Assembly (NCBI RefSeq): GCF_017896165.1 | Contig: NZ_JAFCNB010000012.1 | Span: 150,763-214,762 of the forward strand | Reading direction: 5' to 3' | DNA from: Microbispora oryzae | GTDB taxonomy: Bacteria > Actinomycetota > Actinomycetes > Streptosporangiales > Streptosporangiaceae | DNA length: 64,000 bases | Translations under genes and position numbers: made by a program | Part shown: positions 34,103-43,125 of the stretch, piece after piece | Position numbering within the stretch: the stretch's first letter is position 1 | Layout of the letters: every line of letters starts with the position of its first letter | Notes under the pieces: generated by a model | Seen by the model: the letters and a program-made list of their open reading frames with translations, nothing else | Told to the model about the DNA's origin: nothing | The model's database searches: none

Positions 34103-35317
34103 CTAGACCGCGCGCAGGGCGTCCGTGGGAGGCAGTCCGGCCGCGCGGACGGCCGGGTAGAGGCCGGCCAGAGCCCCGACGGCCAGGGCGGCGCCCAGGC
34201 CCAGCGCCGGGGCCCCGGGCGGGACGACGGGAGGCCAGCCCCGTTCGAGCGCGGTCACGTACGTGATGAGCGCTCCCAACGCGGTCCCCGTCAGCCCGCC
34301 GAGCGTCGCCAGGACGAGCGACTCGACGAGGAACTGCCCGGCGATGTGCGGGCGCCTGGCGCCCAGCGCGCGGCGCAGGCCGATCTCCGCGCGGCGTTCC
34401 AGGACCGAGATGACCATGACGTTGGCGATGCCGACACCGCCGACGAACAGGGCGACGGCGCCGAGGCCGAGGAACAGGGAGGTGCCCGAGTCGGCGACGA
34501 GCAGCCGCGAGGCCAGCGCGTCGGAGGGCCGGCTGACCTGTACGCCGGGAGGATCGGCCGGGTTGACGGCGCGGGCGAGCAGGTCCACGGTCTGGGCGAC
34601 GCGTGCGGTGTCGGCCCGGACGTACAGGCGGGTGGGGTGGTCGTCGTAGCCGAAGAGGGCGCGGGCGGCGGGCAGGCCGATCAGCGCGGCCCGGTCGAGC
34701 TCGGGGCTCAGTTCCAGAGGGGCGAGGACGCCCGCGACCACGAACCAGTGACCGCCGATCCGAACACGGGTGCCGGGGCCGGGCCGGGCGACCCCGAGCT
34801 GGACGGCGGCCTGCTGCCCGAGGACGGTGACCGGGTAGCGGGCGGTGGCCGCGCTGAGGAAGACGCCGGCCGCCACGCGGCCGTCGAGGGTGGCGAGCAG
34901 GCCGGTGCCGGTCGCGCGGACGTCCAGCCCGCCCGTGTGCGTGAGCGGGATCCTGTCGGATCGGTAGACCTGGACGTTGTTCAGCACGGCGGTGACGGCG
35001 ACGTGCTCCACCCCCTCGACGCGCGCGACGCCGAGGCCGGCGGTCGCCGGCAGCGGGACCTCGTCGCCGAGACTCTGCCCGGCGGTCACAGTGAGCAGGT
35101 TGGTGCCGAGCCGGTCGATGCGGGCCAGCAGCTCCGACTGGCTGGAGCGGGTGATGCCGAGCACGGCGACGATGGCGGCGATGCCGATGGCGATCCCCAG
35201 CGTGGACAGCGCGGTGCGCACACGGCGGCCGCGCAGGCCCATGGTCGCCAGCGGGAGCAGGTCGGCGGGCCGCAGCCGGGAGGCGAGACCGGCCCCGGCG
35301 CCCGGCGGGGCGGTCAT
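34103..35317 (-). CDS. MacB-type ABC transporter permease
   Basis: A 404-residue FtsX-family permease. The first helix ([22 protein letters not shown]) is followed by a large periplasmic MacB-type domain and three C-terminal helices with [32 protein letters not shown], the family signature. It overlaps the ATPase gene by ATGA and is last in a four-gene operon with an adaptor and a lipoprotein. Such systems export peptides, antibiotics or lipids; cargo unknown. Unlike E. coli MacB, the ATPase is a separate protein. Confidence 0.88.
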   Translation of the reverse strand: MTAPPGAGAGLASRLRPADLLPLATMGLRGRRVRTALSTLGIAIGIAAIVAVLGITRSSQSELLARIDRLGTNLLTVTAGQSLGDEVPLPATAGLGVARVEGVEHVAVTAVLNNVQVYRSDRIPLTHTGGLDVRATGTGLLATLDGRVAAGVFLSAATARYPVTVLGQQAAVQLGVARPGPGTRVRIGGHWFVVAGVLAPLELSPELDRAALIGLPAARALFGYDDHPTRLYVRADTARVAQTVDLLARAVNPADPPGVQVSRPSDALASRLLVADSGTSLFLGLGAVALFVGGVGIANVMVISVLERRAEIGLRRALGARRPHIAGQFLVESLVLATLGGLTGTALGALITYVTALERGWPPVVPPGAPALGLGAALAVGALAGLYPAVRAAGLPPTDALRAV

Positions 35318-36000
35318 CGGGCGACCGCCGAGCCGACGCGGCCGTCGCGGATCTCGACCCGGCGTCCGCACGCGGCCGCGACGACGGGGTCGTGAGTGAT
35401 GACGAGCATGGTCACCCCGTCGGCGTTCAGCTCGGTGAGCAGCCGCAGGATCTGCCCGCCCGTGGCGGTGTCGAGGTTGCCGGTGGGTTCGTCGGCGAGC
35501 ACCAGGGCGGGCCGTCCGACGAGGGCGCGCGCGATGGCGACGCGCTGCTGCTCGCCCCCCGACAGGGTCCGTGCGGCCTGGTGGGCGCGGTGGCTCAGTC
35601 CCACGCGTTCCAGCGCGCTGAGGGCGGCCGCGCGGCGCCGGCGCCGCGGCAGGCCGCGGTAGAGCAGGCCGGTCGCCACGTTCTCGACGGCGGTGAGGTG
35701 GTCGAGGAGGTGGAAGCGCTGGAAGACCACGCCCAGGAGGTGTGCCCGCACGCCCGACAGGCGACGGTCGCCCGAGCTCTCGATGGCGTGTCCCGCCAGC
35801 TGGATGGTGCCGTCGGTGGGCCGGTCCAGTCCCGCGGCGAGGTTGAGCAGCGTGGTCTTGCCCGACCCGGACGGCCCGACGACCGCGACCAGCTCTCCCG
35901 CGCGCACGGTCAGGTCGACTTCCCGCAGCGACGTGACGGGCGGGGTGCCGGGATGGGTCTTGGACACCCCGTGGAAGGACAGCACGACGTCGTCGTTCAT
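35314..36000 (-). CDS. MacB/LolD-type ABC transporter ATP-binding protein
   Basis: A 228-residue ABC ATPase. It has Walker [13 protein letters not shown], signature [15 protein letters not shown], Walker [13 protein letters not shown] and the H-loop [24 protein letters not shown] is typical of the LolD/MacB branch. It starts inside the stop of the adaptor gene and ends on the start of the permease gene, so expression should be tightly coupled. Confidence 0.92.
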   Translation of the reverse strand: MNDDVVLSFHGVSKTHPGTPPVTSLREVDLTVRAGELVAVVGPSGSGKTTLLNLAAGLDRPTDGTIQLAGHAIESSGDRRLSGVRAHLLGVVFQRFHLLDHLTAVENVATGLLYRGLPRRRRRAAALSALERVGLSHRAHQAARTLSGGEQQRVAIARALVGRPALVLADEPTGNLDTATGGQILRLLTELNADGVTMLVITHDPVVAAACGRRVEIRDGRVGSAVAR

Positions 36001-37073
36001 GACAGCGGCACCTCCACCTGCGCACCGTCGGTCGCGTCGCCGGTGATCTCGCCGGTGATCTCAACGGTGCCGCCGTCCTCGTCGAACAGCCCGGGCTGGA
36101 CGGGCACGAGGCGGCGGGGGCCGGGTGCGGTGACCGCCACCTGGTAGCCGCCGCCGGGGCGGGGCAGCAGCGCGGTGACCGGCACGGTGAGCACGTTCTC
36201 GTGCCGGGCGGTCACGACGGCGACCTGGACGGGGGCGAGGTCCAGGCCGGCGACGGCGCGGCCGGGCCGGATGAGTGTGATCGTGACGGGAACGGTGGCC
36301 GGGCCGCTGTCCTGGGCGGTGGCGACCCTGCCGACCCTGCTTACGCGGCCGCGCACGGTGCTCCCGCCGCTCGGGAGGGTGATCTCGACCCGGTCGCCGG
36401 GGCGCACCTGGCCCAGCCGGTCGGTGGTCAGCGACATCTGGACGACGCGGGTGGCGGAGTTGACGACGAGCATGCGCGTGCCGGGCCCGGCCGATGCGCC
36501 GGCCTCGGTCACGATCGTGCGGATCCGGACGCGGCCGGGCAGGAAGACCACGGCCCCGAGGTCGAGGCGGCCCGTCTGGGGCCGGCCCTGCTTGCGCTGC
36601 CAGCGCCGTACGGCGGCGGCGGTGGCCGTGGAGAAGTGGTCGTCCACGGTCATGGCGTGACCGGGGTCCATGCCCAGGGCCCGGAGGTTGGCCTCCAGCC
36701 GTCGGACGTCGCGCCCGTCGCTCATGCCGAGGGCGAAGTCGCGGTGGGCCGGCACGGATCCGTACAGCAGGGCGGCGGGGATGCCGCCGACGGCGAACAG
36801 CCGGGCGCCGCGCCCCAGCACGGCGCCCGGCCGGGGCACGGCGGTGACGACCCCGGGGGGCAGCTCGCTGACGACCGAGTAGGTGCGGTCGAAGCCGAGC
36901 ACGCCGGGAAGCTGGATCGTGGAGACGACATCGGTGCGGCGCATGGGGGCGGAGGTCACGGCCACCTGCGGCGCGGAGGTTGGCTGTGGGGAGGCCGCGC
37001 ATCCGGCGGCCAGCAGCGCTACGAGCACGGCACCGGCGACGGGGGACGTCTTCGTGATCTTCGTGATCTTCAT
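35997..37073 (-). CDS. Efflux adaptor lipoprotein with peptidoglycan-binding domain (MacA-like)
   Basis: A 358-residue exported protein. The lipobox LLAAGC puts the lipidated cysteine at about residue 25. A peptidoglycan-binding-like domain ([39 protein letters not shown]) lies in the middle. A MacA/HlyD-like barrel follows ([39 protein letters not shown]). This architecture is common for actinobacterial adaptors paired with MacB-type exporters. The opening [10 protein letters not shown] comes from a short DNA repeat. The start overlaps the preceding lipoprotein gene by ATGA. Confidence 0.85.
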   Translation of the reverse strand: MKITKITKTSPVAGAVLVALLAAGCAASPQPTSAPQVAVTSAPMRRTDVVSTIQLPGVLGFDRTYSVVSELPPGVVTAVPRPGAVLGRGARLFAVGGIPAALLYGSVPAHRDFALGMSDGRDVRRLEANLRALGMDPGHAMTVDDHFSTATAAAVRRWQRKQGRPQTGRLDLGAVVFLPGRVRIRTIVTEAGASAGPGTRMLVVNSATRVVQMSLTTDRLGQVRPGDRVEITLPSGGSTVRGRVSRVGRVATAQDSGPATVPVTITLIRPGRAVAGLDLAPVQVAVVTARHENVLTVPVTALLPRPGGGYQVAVTAPGPRRLVPVQPGLFDEDGGTVEITGEITGDATDGAQVEVPLS

Positions 37074-37603
37074 GAGAACGGGAACTCCACGGCGAACTCG
37101 ACGCAGGCGTCGTAGGCGGCCCTCATCTCGGGGTCCTTGGCCTTGCTCTCCAACCGGGTGCCCCTGAGCTTGAACGTGCCGTCCGAGCTGGGGTCGGGGA
37201 AGTCCGATATGCCGTGCCGCCGCACGCAGTCGGCGAACTTGCGTCCTCTGGCGATGTCCGCCGCGCTGGGCGCCTGGGTCCGGCGCCGCTGGTCGGGGAT
37301 CTGCTTGTAGAGCGCCTCGCATTGGGGGATGTTCCTGGCGGCCTTCATGTCCTCCGGGCGAGGCTGACCGCTCTGAGCCGGGACCTCGAATCTGATCCGT
37401 CCCCCGACCAGCGTGGGGTCGGGGATCTGGTAGCCGTGGGCGCGGGCGCACGCGACGAACCGCAGGGCGATCCGCATGGCGTCGGCCGACGGGGTGGCGC
37501 CCGGCGAGGCGGCGGCGGTGGTCGTCGCGGGCGGCGACGAGGAGCAGGCGGCGAGCGCGAGGGCCATGACGGCCAGGGCGGCGCCGGTTCTTGTCCGTGG
37601 CAT
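37070..37603 (-). CDS. Hypothetical cysteine-containing lipoprotein
   Basis: A 176-residue predicted lipoprotein with lipobox ALAAC at about residue 20 and a Ser/Thr/Pro-rich spacer. Two similar segments follow: RFVACARAHGYQIPDPT and KFADCVRRHGISDFPDPS, each with one cysteine in a C-x-R-x-H-G-x-x-x-P-D-P pattern. The internal duplication is visible but the function is unknown. It is the first gene of the MacAB-like operon and lies across a palindrome from the sensor kinase, so it may be an accessory sensor or adaptor. The start choice (ATG 37603) is moderate; there is no strong ribosome-binding site. Confidence 0.7.
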   Translation of the reverse strand: MPRTRTGAALAVMALALAACSSSPPATTTAAASPGATPSADAMRIALRFVACARAHGYQIPDPTLVGGRIRFEVPAQSGQPRPEDMKAARNIPQCEALYKQIPDQRRRTQAPSAADIARGRKFADCVRRHGISDFPDPSSDGTFKLRGTRLESKAKDPEMRAAYDACVEFAVEFPFS

Positions 37604-37658
37604 GCCATGAGGCTGGCCCCGAGGGGCCCTCCCGCGCGTCCGGCGGCCGACGGAGGTT

Positions 37659-37682
37659 GTCGTCTGTCCCAGGACAGACGAC
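37659..37682. promoter_or_regulatory. Perfect 24-bp palindrome between divergent exporter and two-component operons
   Basis: GTCGTCTGTCC (37659-37669) and GGACAGACGAC (37672-37682) are perfect 11-base arms around CA. It lies centrally in the 110-bp gap between the exporter operon and the sensor kinase gene. NarL-type regulators bind palindromes of this kind, so this is a strong candidate operator for the adjacent response regulator. Confidence 0.75.
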
Positions 37683-37713
37683 GGGCTTATCGTGCGATCC
37701 ATACCCTGATGGC

Positions 37714-39114
37714 GTGATCGGCATCCGACGGCTGGTGACCGACGGCGGCGTGGTCGCCGTCGTGGTCGTGGCGGGCCTCCTGATGGGCGCCACCGCGCTG
37801 CTCAACGTGCCCACGCCGATGGAGCGCCTGCCGAAGAGTGCCAACGCGGAGTGGATGGTGCTGCTGAAGCGGTTCGGGACCGAGGAGAACTGGCGGCAGC
37901 AGGTCCTGTGGTGGTGGCTGTCACTGGCGCCCACGGCCGCGGCCGTGTTCGTCCGGCACCGGCGCCCGATGACGGCCTTCGCGCTGGCGGTGCTGGGATC
38001 GGTCGCGCACGTGCTGAGCCCGGCGCTTCCGCACCTGCCCGCCGACCTGGTGGTCGCGCTCGCCCTGTACGGCGTGGCCGCCGCGGCGGCCGATCGGCGC
38101 GTGTCGCTGGCGCTGCTGTCCGCCGCTCAGATCGGTCTCTACGGCCTCGCGCTGGCCGCCGTTAACGGCCTGCCCGACGGCAAGTTCGGCAAATACGCCC
38201 TCGTCGAGCCCCCGGACCTCTTCCCGGTTCTGGAGCAGGACAACCTGCTGCTGCTCGCCGCCTCCCAGGCGGTGGTGCCCGCGCTGCTGCTGGCCGTCGC
38301 CTGGACGGCGGGGGACGGCGCCCGCACCCGCCGGGCCCATCTGGCGACCCTCCGCGAGCGCGCGGCCGACCTGGCCCGGGAGCAGGAGCAGCGGACGGCG
38401 CTCGCGGTGGCCGCCGAGCGCGGCCGCATCGCCCGGGAGCTGCACGACGTCGTCGCGCACGGCCTGTCGGTGATGGTGGTCCAGGCCCAGGGCGGCCGGG
38501 CCGCGCTGAACCGGCATCCGGAACGAACCGGGGCGGCCTTGGACACCGTCATCACCACCGGCCGGGCGTCCCTGGCCGAGATGCGCCGCCTGCTCAGCCT
38601 CGTCCGGCAGGACCTCGGCGCCGACGACCCCGCCCGCGCCCCGCAGCCCGGCCTGGCCGCGCTCCCGGAGCTCGTCGACAGGGTCAGGGCGGGCGGCACT
38701 CCGGTGACCTTCACCGTGGTGGGGGAGCCGCTCATGTTGCCGGCGGCGGTGGAGCTGTCGGCGTACCGGATCGTCCAGGAGGCGCTGACCAACAGCATCA
38801 AGCACGCGGGACCGAGCAGCCGGTGCGCCGTCGACCTCGAGTTCGCCCACGGCGAGCTGCGCATCCGCGTCCGGGACAGCGGCGGCCCCGGCCTCGACGT
38901 CACGGCGCCGCCGTCCGCACCGGGGAACGGGCTGCGCGGGATCGCCGAACGGGTGGCGGCGCTCGGCGGGACCCTGCACGCCGGGCCATCCGGAGGAGGC
39001 TTCGAGCTCAGGACCACGCTTCCCCTGGAGACGACGGCAGAGATGACAGCAGAGATGACGGCGGAGGCGACGGCGGAGGCGACAGCGGAGACGACGGCGG
39101 AGACGACGGCGTGA
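37714..39114 (+). CDS. NarL-type sensor histidine kinase
   Basis: A 466-residue kinase. About six N-terminal membrane segments are followed by a short coiled region (REQEQRTALAVAAERGRIA), the HisKA_3 phosphoacceptor site ARELHDVVAHGLSVMVVQ with H244, and a HATPase domain (YRIVQEALTNSIKHAG, RDSGGPGLD, GNGLRGIAERVAALGG). The last 26 residues are nine degenerate T-A-E-x units from a tandem DNA repeat. GTG 37714 is the chosen start; an upstream ATG would run the protein across the palindromic operator. It overlaps the response-regulator gene by GTGA. Confidence 0.9.
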   Translation: MIGIRRLVTDGGVVAVVVVAGLLMGATALLNVPTPMERLPKSANAEWMVLLKRFGTEENWRQQVLWWWLSLAPTAAAVFVRHRRPMTAFALAVLGSVAHVLSPALPHLPADLVVALALYGVAAAAADRRVSLALLSAAQIGLYGLALAAVNGLPDGKFGKYALVEPPDLFPVLEQDNLLLLAASQAVVPALLLAVAWTAGDGARTRRAHLATLRERAADLAREQEQRTALAVAAERGRIARELHDVVAHGLSVMVVQAQGGRAALNRHPERTGAALDTVITTGRASLAEMRRLLSLVRQDLGADDPARAPQPGLAALPELVDRVRAGGTPVTFTVVGEPLMLPAAVELSAYRIVQEALTNSIKHAGPSSRCAVDLEFAHGELRIRVRDSGGPGLDVTAPPSAPGNGLRGIAERVAALGGTLHAGPSGGGFELRTTLPLETTAEMTAEMTAEATAEATAETTAETTA

Positions 39115-39761
39115 CCCGCGTCGTCGTCGCCGACGACCAGGCCCTGGTCCGCACCGGCTTCCGCATGATCCTCGACGAGACCGGCGACATCGCGGTCGTC
39201 GGGGAGGCCGGCGACGGCCTGGACGCCCTGGCGGTCGTCGCCCGCACCGCCCCCGACGTGGTCCTGATGGACGTCCGCATGCCCGGCATCGACGGGATCG
39301 AGGCGACCCGCCGCCTGCGGAGCGCCGCCGGACCCGGCCGGCCGCCGCACGTGATCATCCTGACCACGTTCGACCTCGACGAGTATGTCTACGCCGGGTT
39401 GCGCGCGGGCGCGGCGGGCTTCCTGCTGAAGGACACGCTCGCCGCGGACCTCGTCGGAGCGATCCGCGCCGTCGCGAGCGGTCAGAACGTCGCCGCGCCC
39501 ACCGTCACCCGTCGCCTGATCCGGCACTTCGTGGACGGCTCGCCCACGGTCAGGAACGAGGCGGCCGCGGCCGCGCTGACCGCGCGGGAGCGGGACGTGC
39601 TGCTGCTCGTCGCGCAGGGCATGTCGAACCTGGAGATCGCCCACCGCCTCGTCGTCACGGAGGGTACGGTGAAGACCCACGTCAGCCGGCTCCTGGCCAA
39701 GCTCGGCCTGCGCGACCGGATCCACGCGGTCATCTACGCCCACCAGAACGGCCTCGTCTGA
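39111..39761 (+). CDS. NarL/FixJ-family response regulator
   Basis: A 216-residue regulator. The receiver domain has the acidic pair D8/D9, phosphoacceptor D54 in VVLMDVRMPG and the lysine in FLLKDT. The C-terminal LuxR-type helix-turn-helix reads LTARERDVLLLVAQG, then EIAHRLVVTEGTVKTHVSRL. GTG 39111 overlaps the kinase stop. Together with the divergent MacAB-like operon and the shared palindrome, it probably controls export in response to envelope or drug stress. Confidence 0.93.
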   Translation: MTRVVVADDQALVRTGFRMILDETGDIAVVGEAGDGLDALAVVARTAPDVVLMDVRMPGIDGIEATRRLRSAAGPGRPPHVIILTTFDLDEYVYAGLRAGAAGFLLKDTLAADLVGAIRAVASGQNVAAPTVTRRLIRHFVDGSPTVRNEAAAAALTARERDVLLLVAQGMSNLEIAHRLVVTEGTVKTHVSRLLAKLGLRDRIHAVIYAHQNGLV

Positions 39762-39794
39762 ACGCCGTGGCCCCGGCGCAGGACGCGAGGGCCG

Positions 39795-40214
39795 TCAGCC
39801 CGCCTGATCGCCGGACGGCAGGGTGGGGCTCTCCTCGTCCACGGGACCGGAGGGCTCGACGCCGGTGGAGTCCTCCATGGTGGATCCGCCGTACGGCCGC
39901 CCGGACTCGCCCTTCACGCCGGAAGGCTCCCGCCCCGGCTCCTGCTCCGTGGCGGCGATCTCCTCGGCACTCCTCCCGGTGCTCGTGCCCACACCCAGCG
40001 GGGACCGCGCGGAGGTGTCGGTGGAGGGGACGCCGGTCTCCTCCTCCCGGGACGGCGACCGTCCGGGGCCGGGCTCCCCGGCGGCCTCCGGCGAGAAGGC
40101 CTTGTCTCCTGCCCGGCGGGCATCCTCGCTCCCCTTCTCGACGTCGGGGGAGAACCCGTGCCCGTCCTCCTCCTCGAAACGGCCGGGCCGATCCGGCTCG
40201 CGGGACTCGTTCAT
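39795..40214 (-). CDS. Acidic, disordered hypothetical protein
   Basis: A 139-residue hydrophilic protein with no hydrophobic core. It is rich in Glu, Asp, Gly, Ser and Pro (GRFEEEDGHGFSPDVEKGSE, VDEESPTLPSGDQ), so it should be intrinsically disordered. A strong AAAGGAGG lies 7 bases before the ATG, which supports it as a real gene. I do not recognise a family. It follows hypE on the same strand after about 80 bp but has its own ribosome-binding site, so it may be separately transcribed. Confidence 0.6.
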   Translation of the reverse strand: MNESREPDRPGRFEEEDGHGFSPDVEKGSEDARRAGDKAFSPEAAGEPGPGRSPSREEETGVPSTDTSARSPLGVGTSTGRSAEEIAATEQEPGREPSGVKGESGRPYGGSTMEDSTGVEPSGPVDEESPTLPSGDQAG

Positions 40215-40272
40215 GGTCCGACCTCCTTTCCGCGTCGGCGACGCTGGTCATGTAGCCGCTGGTCCTGTAACC

Positions 40273-40300
40273 GCGGGTCAGCAGATGCGGGTCAGCAGAT
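40273..40300. repeat. 14-bp tandem duplication across the hypE stop codon
   Basis: GCGGGTCAGCAGAT occurs twice in direct tandem (40273-40286 and 40287-40300). On the minus strand each copy contains ATC-TGC-TGA, the codons for the final Ile-Cys-stop of HypE. The functional end is the right-hand copy; the left copy lies in the 3' untranslated region. Confidence 0.8.
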
Positions 40301-41380
40301 GCGCGGCAGCGGGTCGCCCACGAGCATGTCGACGATCCGGGTGCCGCCGAAGGTGGTGCGCAGCAGTACGAGGCCGGGCGGGTCGTCCCGCACCCGTCCG
40401 ACGATCTCCGCCTCCCCGCCCAGCGGGTGCCCGCGCAGCGCGTCGAGCGCGGCCCCGGCCGACGGGCCGTCCACGACGACGACCATGCGCCCCTCGCACG
40501 CCACGTAGAGCGGGTCGATCCCGAGCAGTTCGCAGGCTCCCCGTACGGCCGGCCGCACCGGGACGGCGTCCTCGTCGACCACGACCGCGACGCCGGAGGC
40601 ACGGGCGATCTCGTTGAGAATCGTCGCGACACCCCCGCGCGTGGCGTCCCGCATGCAGCGGACCCCGCCGGGACAGGCGTCGAGCAGCGTGGCGACGAGA
40701 CCGTTCAGCGGTGCGGTGTCGGAGATCAGGTCGGCCTCGATGTCCAGCTCCCCCCGGGCCAGCATGATCGTCACGCCGTGCTCGCCGATGGGGCCGGAGA
40801 CGATGACGGTGTCGCCGGGCCGCGCGTGGGCGACGCCGAGCCGCGCCGGCCGGTCGAGCAGCCCGACCCCGGCGGTGGTGACGTAGCAGCCGTCGGCCTT
40901 GCCGCGCTGCACGACCTTGGTGTCGCCGGTGACGACGCCCACGCCCGCCGTCGCGGCGGCCCGTGCCATCGACGCGGTGACTCTCCGGAGGTCGGCGACC
41001 GGGAAGCCCTCCTCCAGGACGAAGCCGGCCGACAGGTAGAGCGGCCGGGCCCCGGACACCGACAGGTCGTTGACCGTCCCGTTGACGGCGAGGTCGCCGA
41101 TGTCGCCCCCCGGGAAGAAGATCGGGGAGACCACGTAGGAATCGGTGGTGAGCGCGAGCCGCTCGGTGCCGACCTCGACGACCGCGCTGTCTTCCAGCGG
41201 CTCCAGCGCCGGGTTGCGGAACGCGTCCAGGAACACGGCCTCGATCAGCGTCTGGGTGGCCTTGCCGCCCGAGCCGTGGGCCATGGTGATGTGCTCCTCC
41301 TTCACCCTGGCCCGGCGGGCCCGCACCCGGTCGATCCGTTCGAGGACCTGCTCCTCGCGGTCTTCCCGCGTTCCGGTCAC
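40292..41380 (-). CDS. hypE: Hydrogenase maturation protein HypE
   Basis: A 362-residue AIR-synthase-like protein. It dehydrates the C-terminal thiocarboxamide made by HypF to a thiocyanate and passes CN to the HypC-HypD complex. MAHGSGGKATQTLIEAVF, LTTDSYVVSPIFFPGGDIGDLAVNGTVNDL and MRDATRGGVATILNEIA are family hallmarks. The essential C-terminal cysteine is present (ending PRIC). GTG 41380 overlaps the hypD stop, giving a 33-residue N-terminal lead before MAHGSGGK. It is the last gene of the hydrogenase operon. Confidence 0.96.
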   Translation of the reverse strand: MTGTREDREEQVLERIDRVRARRARVKEEHITMAHGSGGKATQTLIEAVFLDAFRNPALEPLEDSAVVEVGTERLALTTDSYVVSPIFFPGGDIGDLAVNGTVNDLSVSGARPLYLSAGFVLEEGFPVADLRRVTASMARAAATAGVGVVTGDTKVVQRGKADGCYVTTAGVGLLDRPARLGVAHARPGDTVIVSGPIGEHGVTIMLARGELDIEADLISDTAPLNGLVATLLDACPGGVRCMRDATRGGVATILNEIARASGVAVVVDEDAVPVRPAVRGACELLGIDPLYVACEGRMVVVVDGPSAGAALDALRGHPLGGEAEIVGRVRDDPPGLVLLRTTFGGTRIVDMLVGDPLPRIC

Positions 41381-42510
41381 CGCGTCGCCTCCCGTACCCG
41401 CTTCCGTGAGAAGCGGCCGAAGTTGTAGTACGCGGCGCAGGCGCCCTCGGACGACACCATGCAGGTGCCGATCGGGGTCTCCGGCGTGCAGGCCGTGCCG
41501 AACACCTTGCACTCCCACGGTTTGAGCACGCCCTTGAGCACCTCGCCGCACTGGCACGCCTTCGGGTCGGCCACCCGGCCGCCGGGGATCTCGAAGATCT
41601 GCTCGGCGTCGTGGGCGGCGTACTTGGGCCTGACCCGCAGCGCGGAGTGCGAGATGAAGCCGAGGCCGCGCCACTCGAAGTACGGCCGCAGCTCCATCAC
41701 CTCGCTGATCACGCGCAGCGCCTTGGGGTTGCCCTCCCACGGCACCACCCGGGAGTACTGGTTCTCGACCTCGGAACGGCCCTCGGCGAGCTGACGCAGC
41801 AGCAGGTAGATCGACTGGAGGATGTCCAGCGGCTCGAAGCCCGCCACCACCAGCGGCTTGCCGTATTCGCGGGCGATGAACTCGTACGGCCGGCAGCCGA
41901 TGACCGTCGATACGTGACCCGGGCCGATGAAGCCGTCGAGCCGCAGGTCGGGCGAGTCGAGGATCGCCTTGATCGCCGGAATGATCGTCACGTGGTTGCA
42001 GAAGATCGAAAAGTTCGTCACGCCCTCGGCCGCCGCGCGCAGCACGGTCATCGCGGTCGACGGCGCGGTGGTCTCGAACCCGATGGCCATGAAGACGACC
42101 TGGCGGTCCGGTTCGCGCCGGGCGATCTTCAGGGCGTCCAGCGGCGAGTAGACCATGCGGATGTCGGCCCCCTGGGCCGTGGAGTCGAAGAACGACCCGC
42201 GCCCGCCGGGCACCCGCATCATGTCGCCGAATGACGTCATCAGGACGTCCGGCTGCCCGGCGATGTGGATGGCGTCGTCCACCCGGCCCATCGGGATCAC
42301 GCAGACCGGACATCCGGGACCGTGCACGAGCGTGATCGACTCCGGCAGGTAGTCCTCAAGCCCGTGCTTGTAGATCGTGTGGGTGTGGCCGCCGCACACC
42401 TCCATGAACTTGTACGACCGGCCCGGTTCGCACAGCTCGGCGATCCTGGCCGACAGGGCCCGGGCCTTGTCGGCGTCTCGGTACTCGTCGACGAATCGCA
42501 TCACGATCAC
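41377..42510 (-). CDS. hypD: Hydrogenase maturation protein HypD
   Basis: A 377-residue iron-sulfur scaffold on which the Fe(CN)2CO unit is assembled with HypC. Signature stretches are FMEVCGGHTHTIYKHGL, LVHGPGCPVCVIPMG, GFETTAPSTA, FIGPGHVSTVIG and the C-terminal cysteines in ACQCGEVLKG, WECKVFGTACTP and EGACAAYYNFG. The GTG start overlaps the hypC stop; an ATG four codons later (MRFVDEYRD) is the alternative. Order and overlap with hypC and hypE are canonical. Confidence 0.97.
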   Translation of the reverse strand: MIVMRFVDEYRDADKARALSARIAELCEPGRSYKFMEVCGGHTHTIYKHGLEDYLPESITLVHGPGCPVCVIPMGRVDDAIHIAGQPDVLMTSFGDMMRVPGGRGSFFDSTAQGADIRMVYSPLDALKIARREPDRQVVFMAIGFETTAPSTAMTVLRAAAEGVTNFSIFCNHVTIIPAIKAILDSPDLRLDGFIGPGHVSTVIGCRPYEFIAREYGKPLVVAGFEPLDILQSIYLLLRQLAEGRSEVENQYSRVVPWEGNPKALRVISEVMELRPYFEWRGLGFISHSALRVRPKYAAHDAEQIFEIPGGRVADPKACQCGEVLKGVLKPWECKVFGTACTPETPIGTCMVSSEGACAAYYNFGRFSRKRVREATR

Positions 42511-42785
42511 CCCCTGTCGATGGACGAGTCCCGGAGCGCGGCCAGTTCGTCGTCGTAGGCCTGGCCGATGCCCTCCAGAAACTCCAGCGCCGCCTTCGCC
42601 TCGGCCTCGTCGATCTTCGAAAGCGCGAAGCCGACGTGGATGAGGATCCAGTCGCCCGGCTCCAGCCGTTCGCCTTCGAGGAGGCCGATGTTGATCGCCC
42701 GCCGCACCCCGCTGACGTCGACCTTCGCGAGATCACTCCGATCCGGCTCGATCTCCACGATCTCGCCGGGAATCCCCAGGCACAT
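42507..42785 (-). CDS. hypC: Hydrogenase maturation chaperone HypC
   Basis: A 92-residue HypC. It starts with the essential Met-Cys motif (MCLGIPGEIVEIE) and contains the typical barrel segment GDWILIHVGFALSKIDEAEA. HypC carries the iron unit with HypD and delivers it to the apo-large subunit. The first 17 codons overlap the end of hypA in another frame by 53 bases, and the end overlaps hypD by GTGA. Confidence 0.96.
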   Translation of the reverse strand: MCLGIPGEIVEIEPDRSDLAKVDVSGVRRAINIGLLEGERLEPGDWILIHVGFALSKIDEAEAKAALEFLEGIGQAYDDELAALRDSSIDRG

Positions 42786-43125
42786 GGGAGACCTCCCCGA
42801 TCTGAATGGATTCGAGGACGAGGCCGTCCCCGCCCTCGCTGTCGAGGTCCGCGCCGCCGCAGGACGGGCAGAACGCGAGCGGGTCGGCCGACTCGGTGCT
42901 CTCCCCGCAGGTCCTGCAGTTCAGCCGGACCGGCTCGATGACCAGCTCAAGCGTCGCGCCCTCCGCCACCGTTCCCTCGGTGACCAGGGCGAACGCCCGG
43001 CCCATGGCGGGCTCGGCGATCCGCAGCAGCGCGCCGGCCCGCAGCCGCGCCCGCCGCACCGGCCTGCCGTTCGCCCGGCGCTCCACGGCGTCGAGCACCG
43101 CCTCGGCGATGCCGAACTCATGCAT
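42733..43125 (-). CDS. hypA: Nickel metallochaperone HypA
   Basis: A 130-residue HypA for nickel insertion. It begins MHEFGIAEAV, with the Ni-binding histidine at position 2, and contains a zinc site with CRTC and CPSC pairs. The usual end of the family is reached at LVLESIQI; the extra 20-odd residues (GEVSHVPGDSRRDRGDRAG) are encoded within the 53-base overlap with hypC. HypB, its usual GTPase partner, is not encoded in the window. The start overlaps the preceding tiny gene by 8 bases. Confidence 0.93.
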   Translation of the reverse strand: MHEFGIAEAVLDAVERRANGRPVRRARLRAGALLRIAEPAMGRAFALVTEGTVAEGATLELVIEPVRLNCRTCGESTESADPLAFCPSCGGADLDSEGGDGLVLESIQIGEVSHVPGDSRRDRGDRAGSE

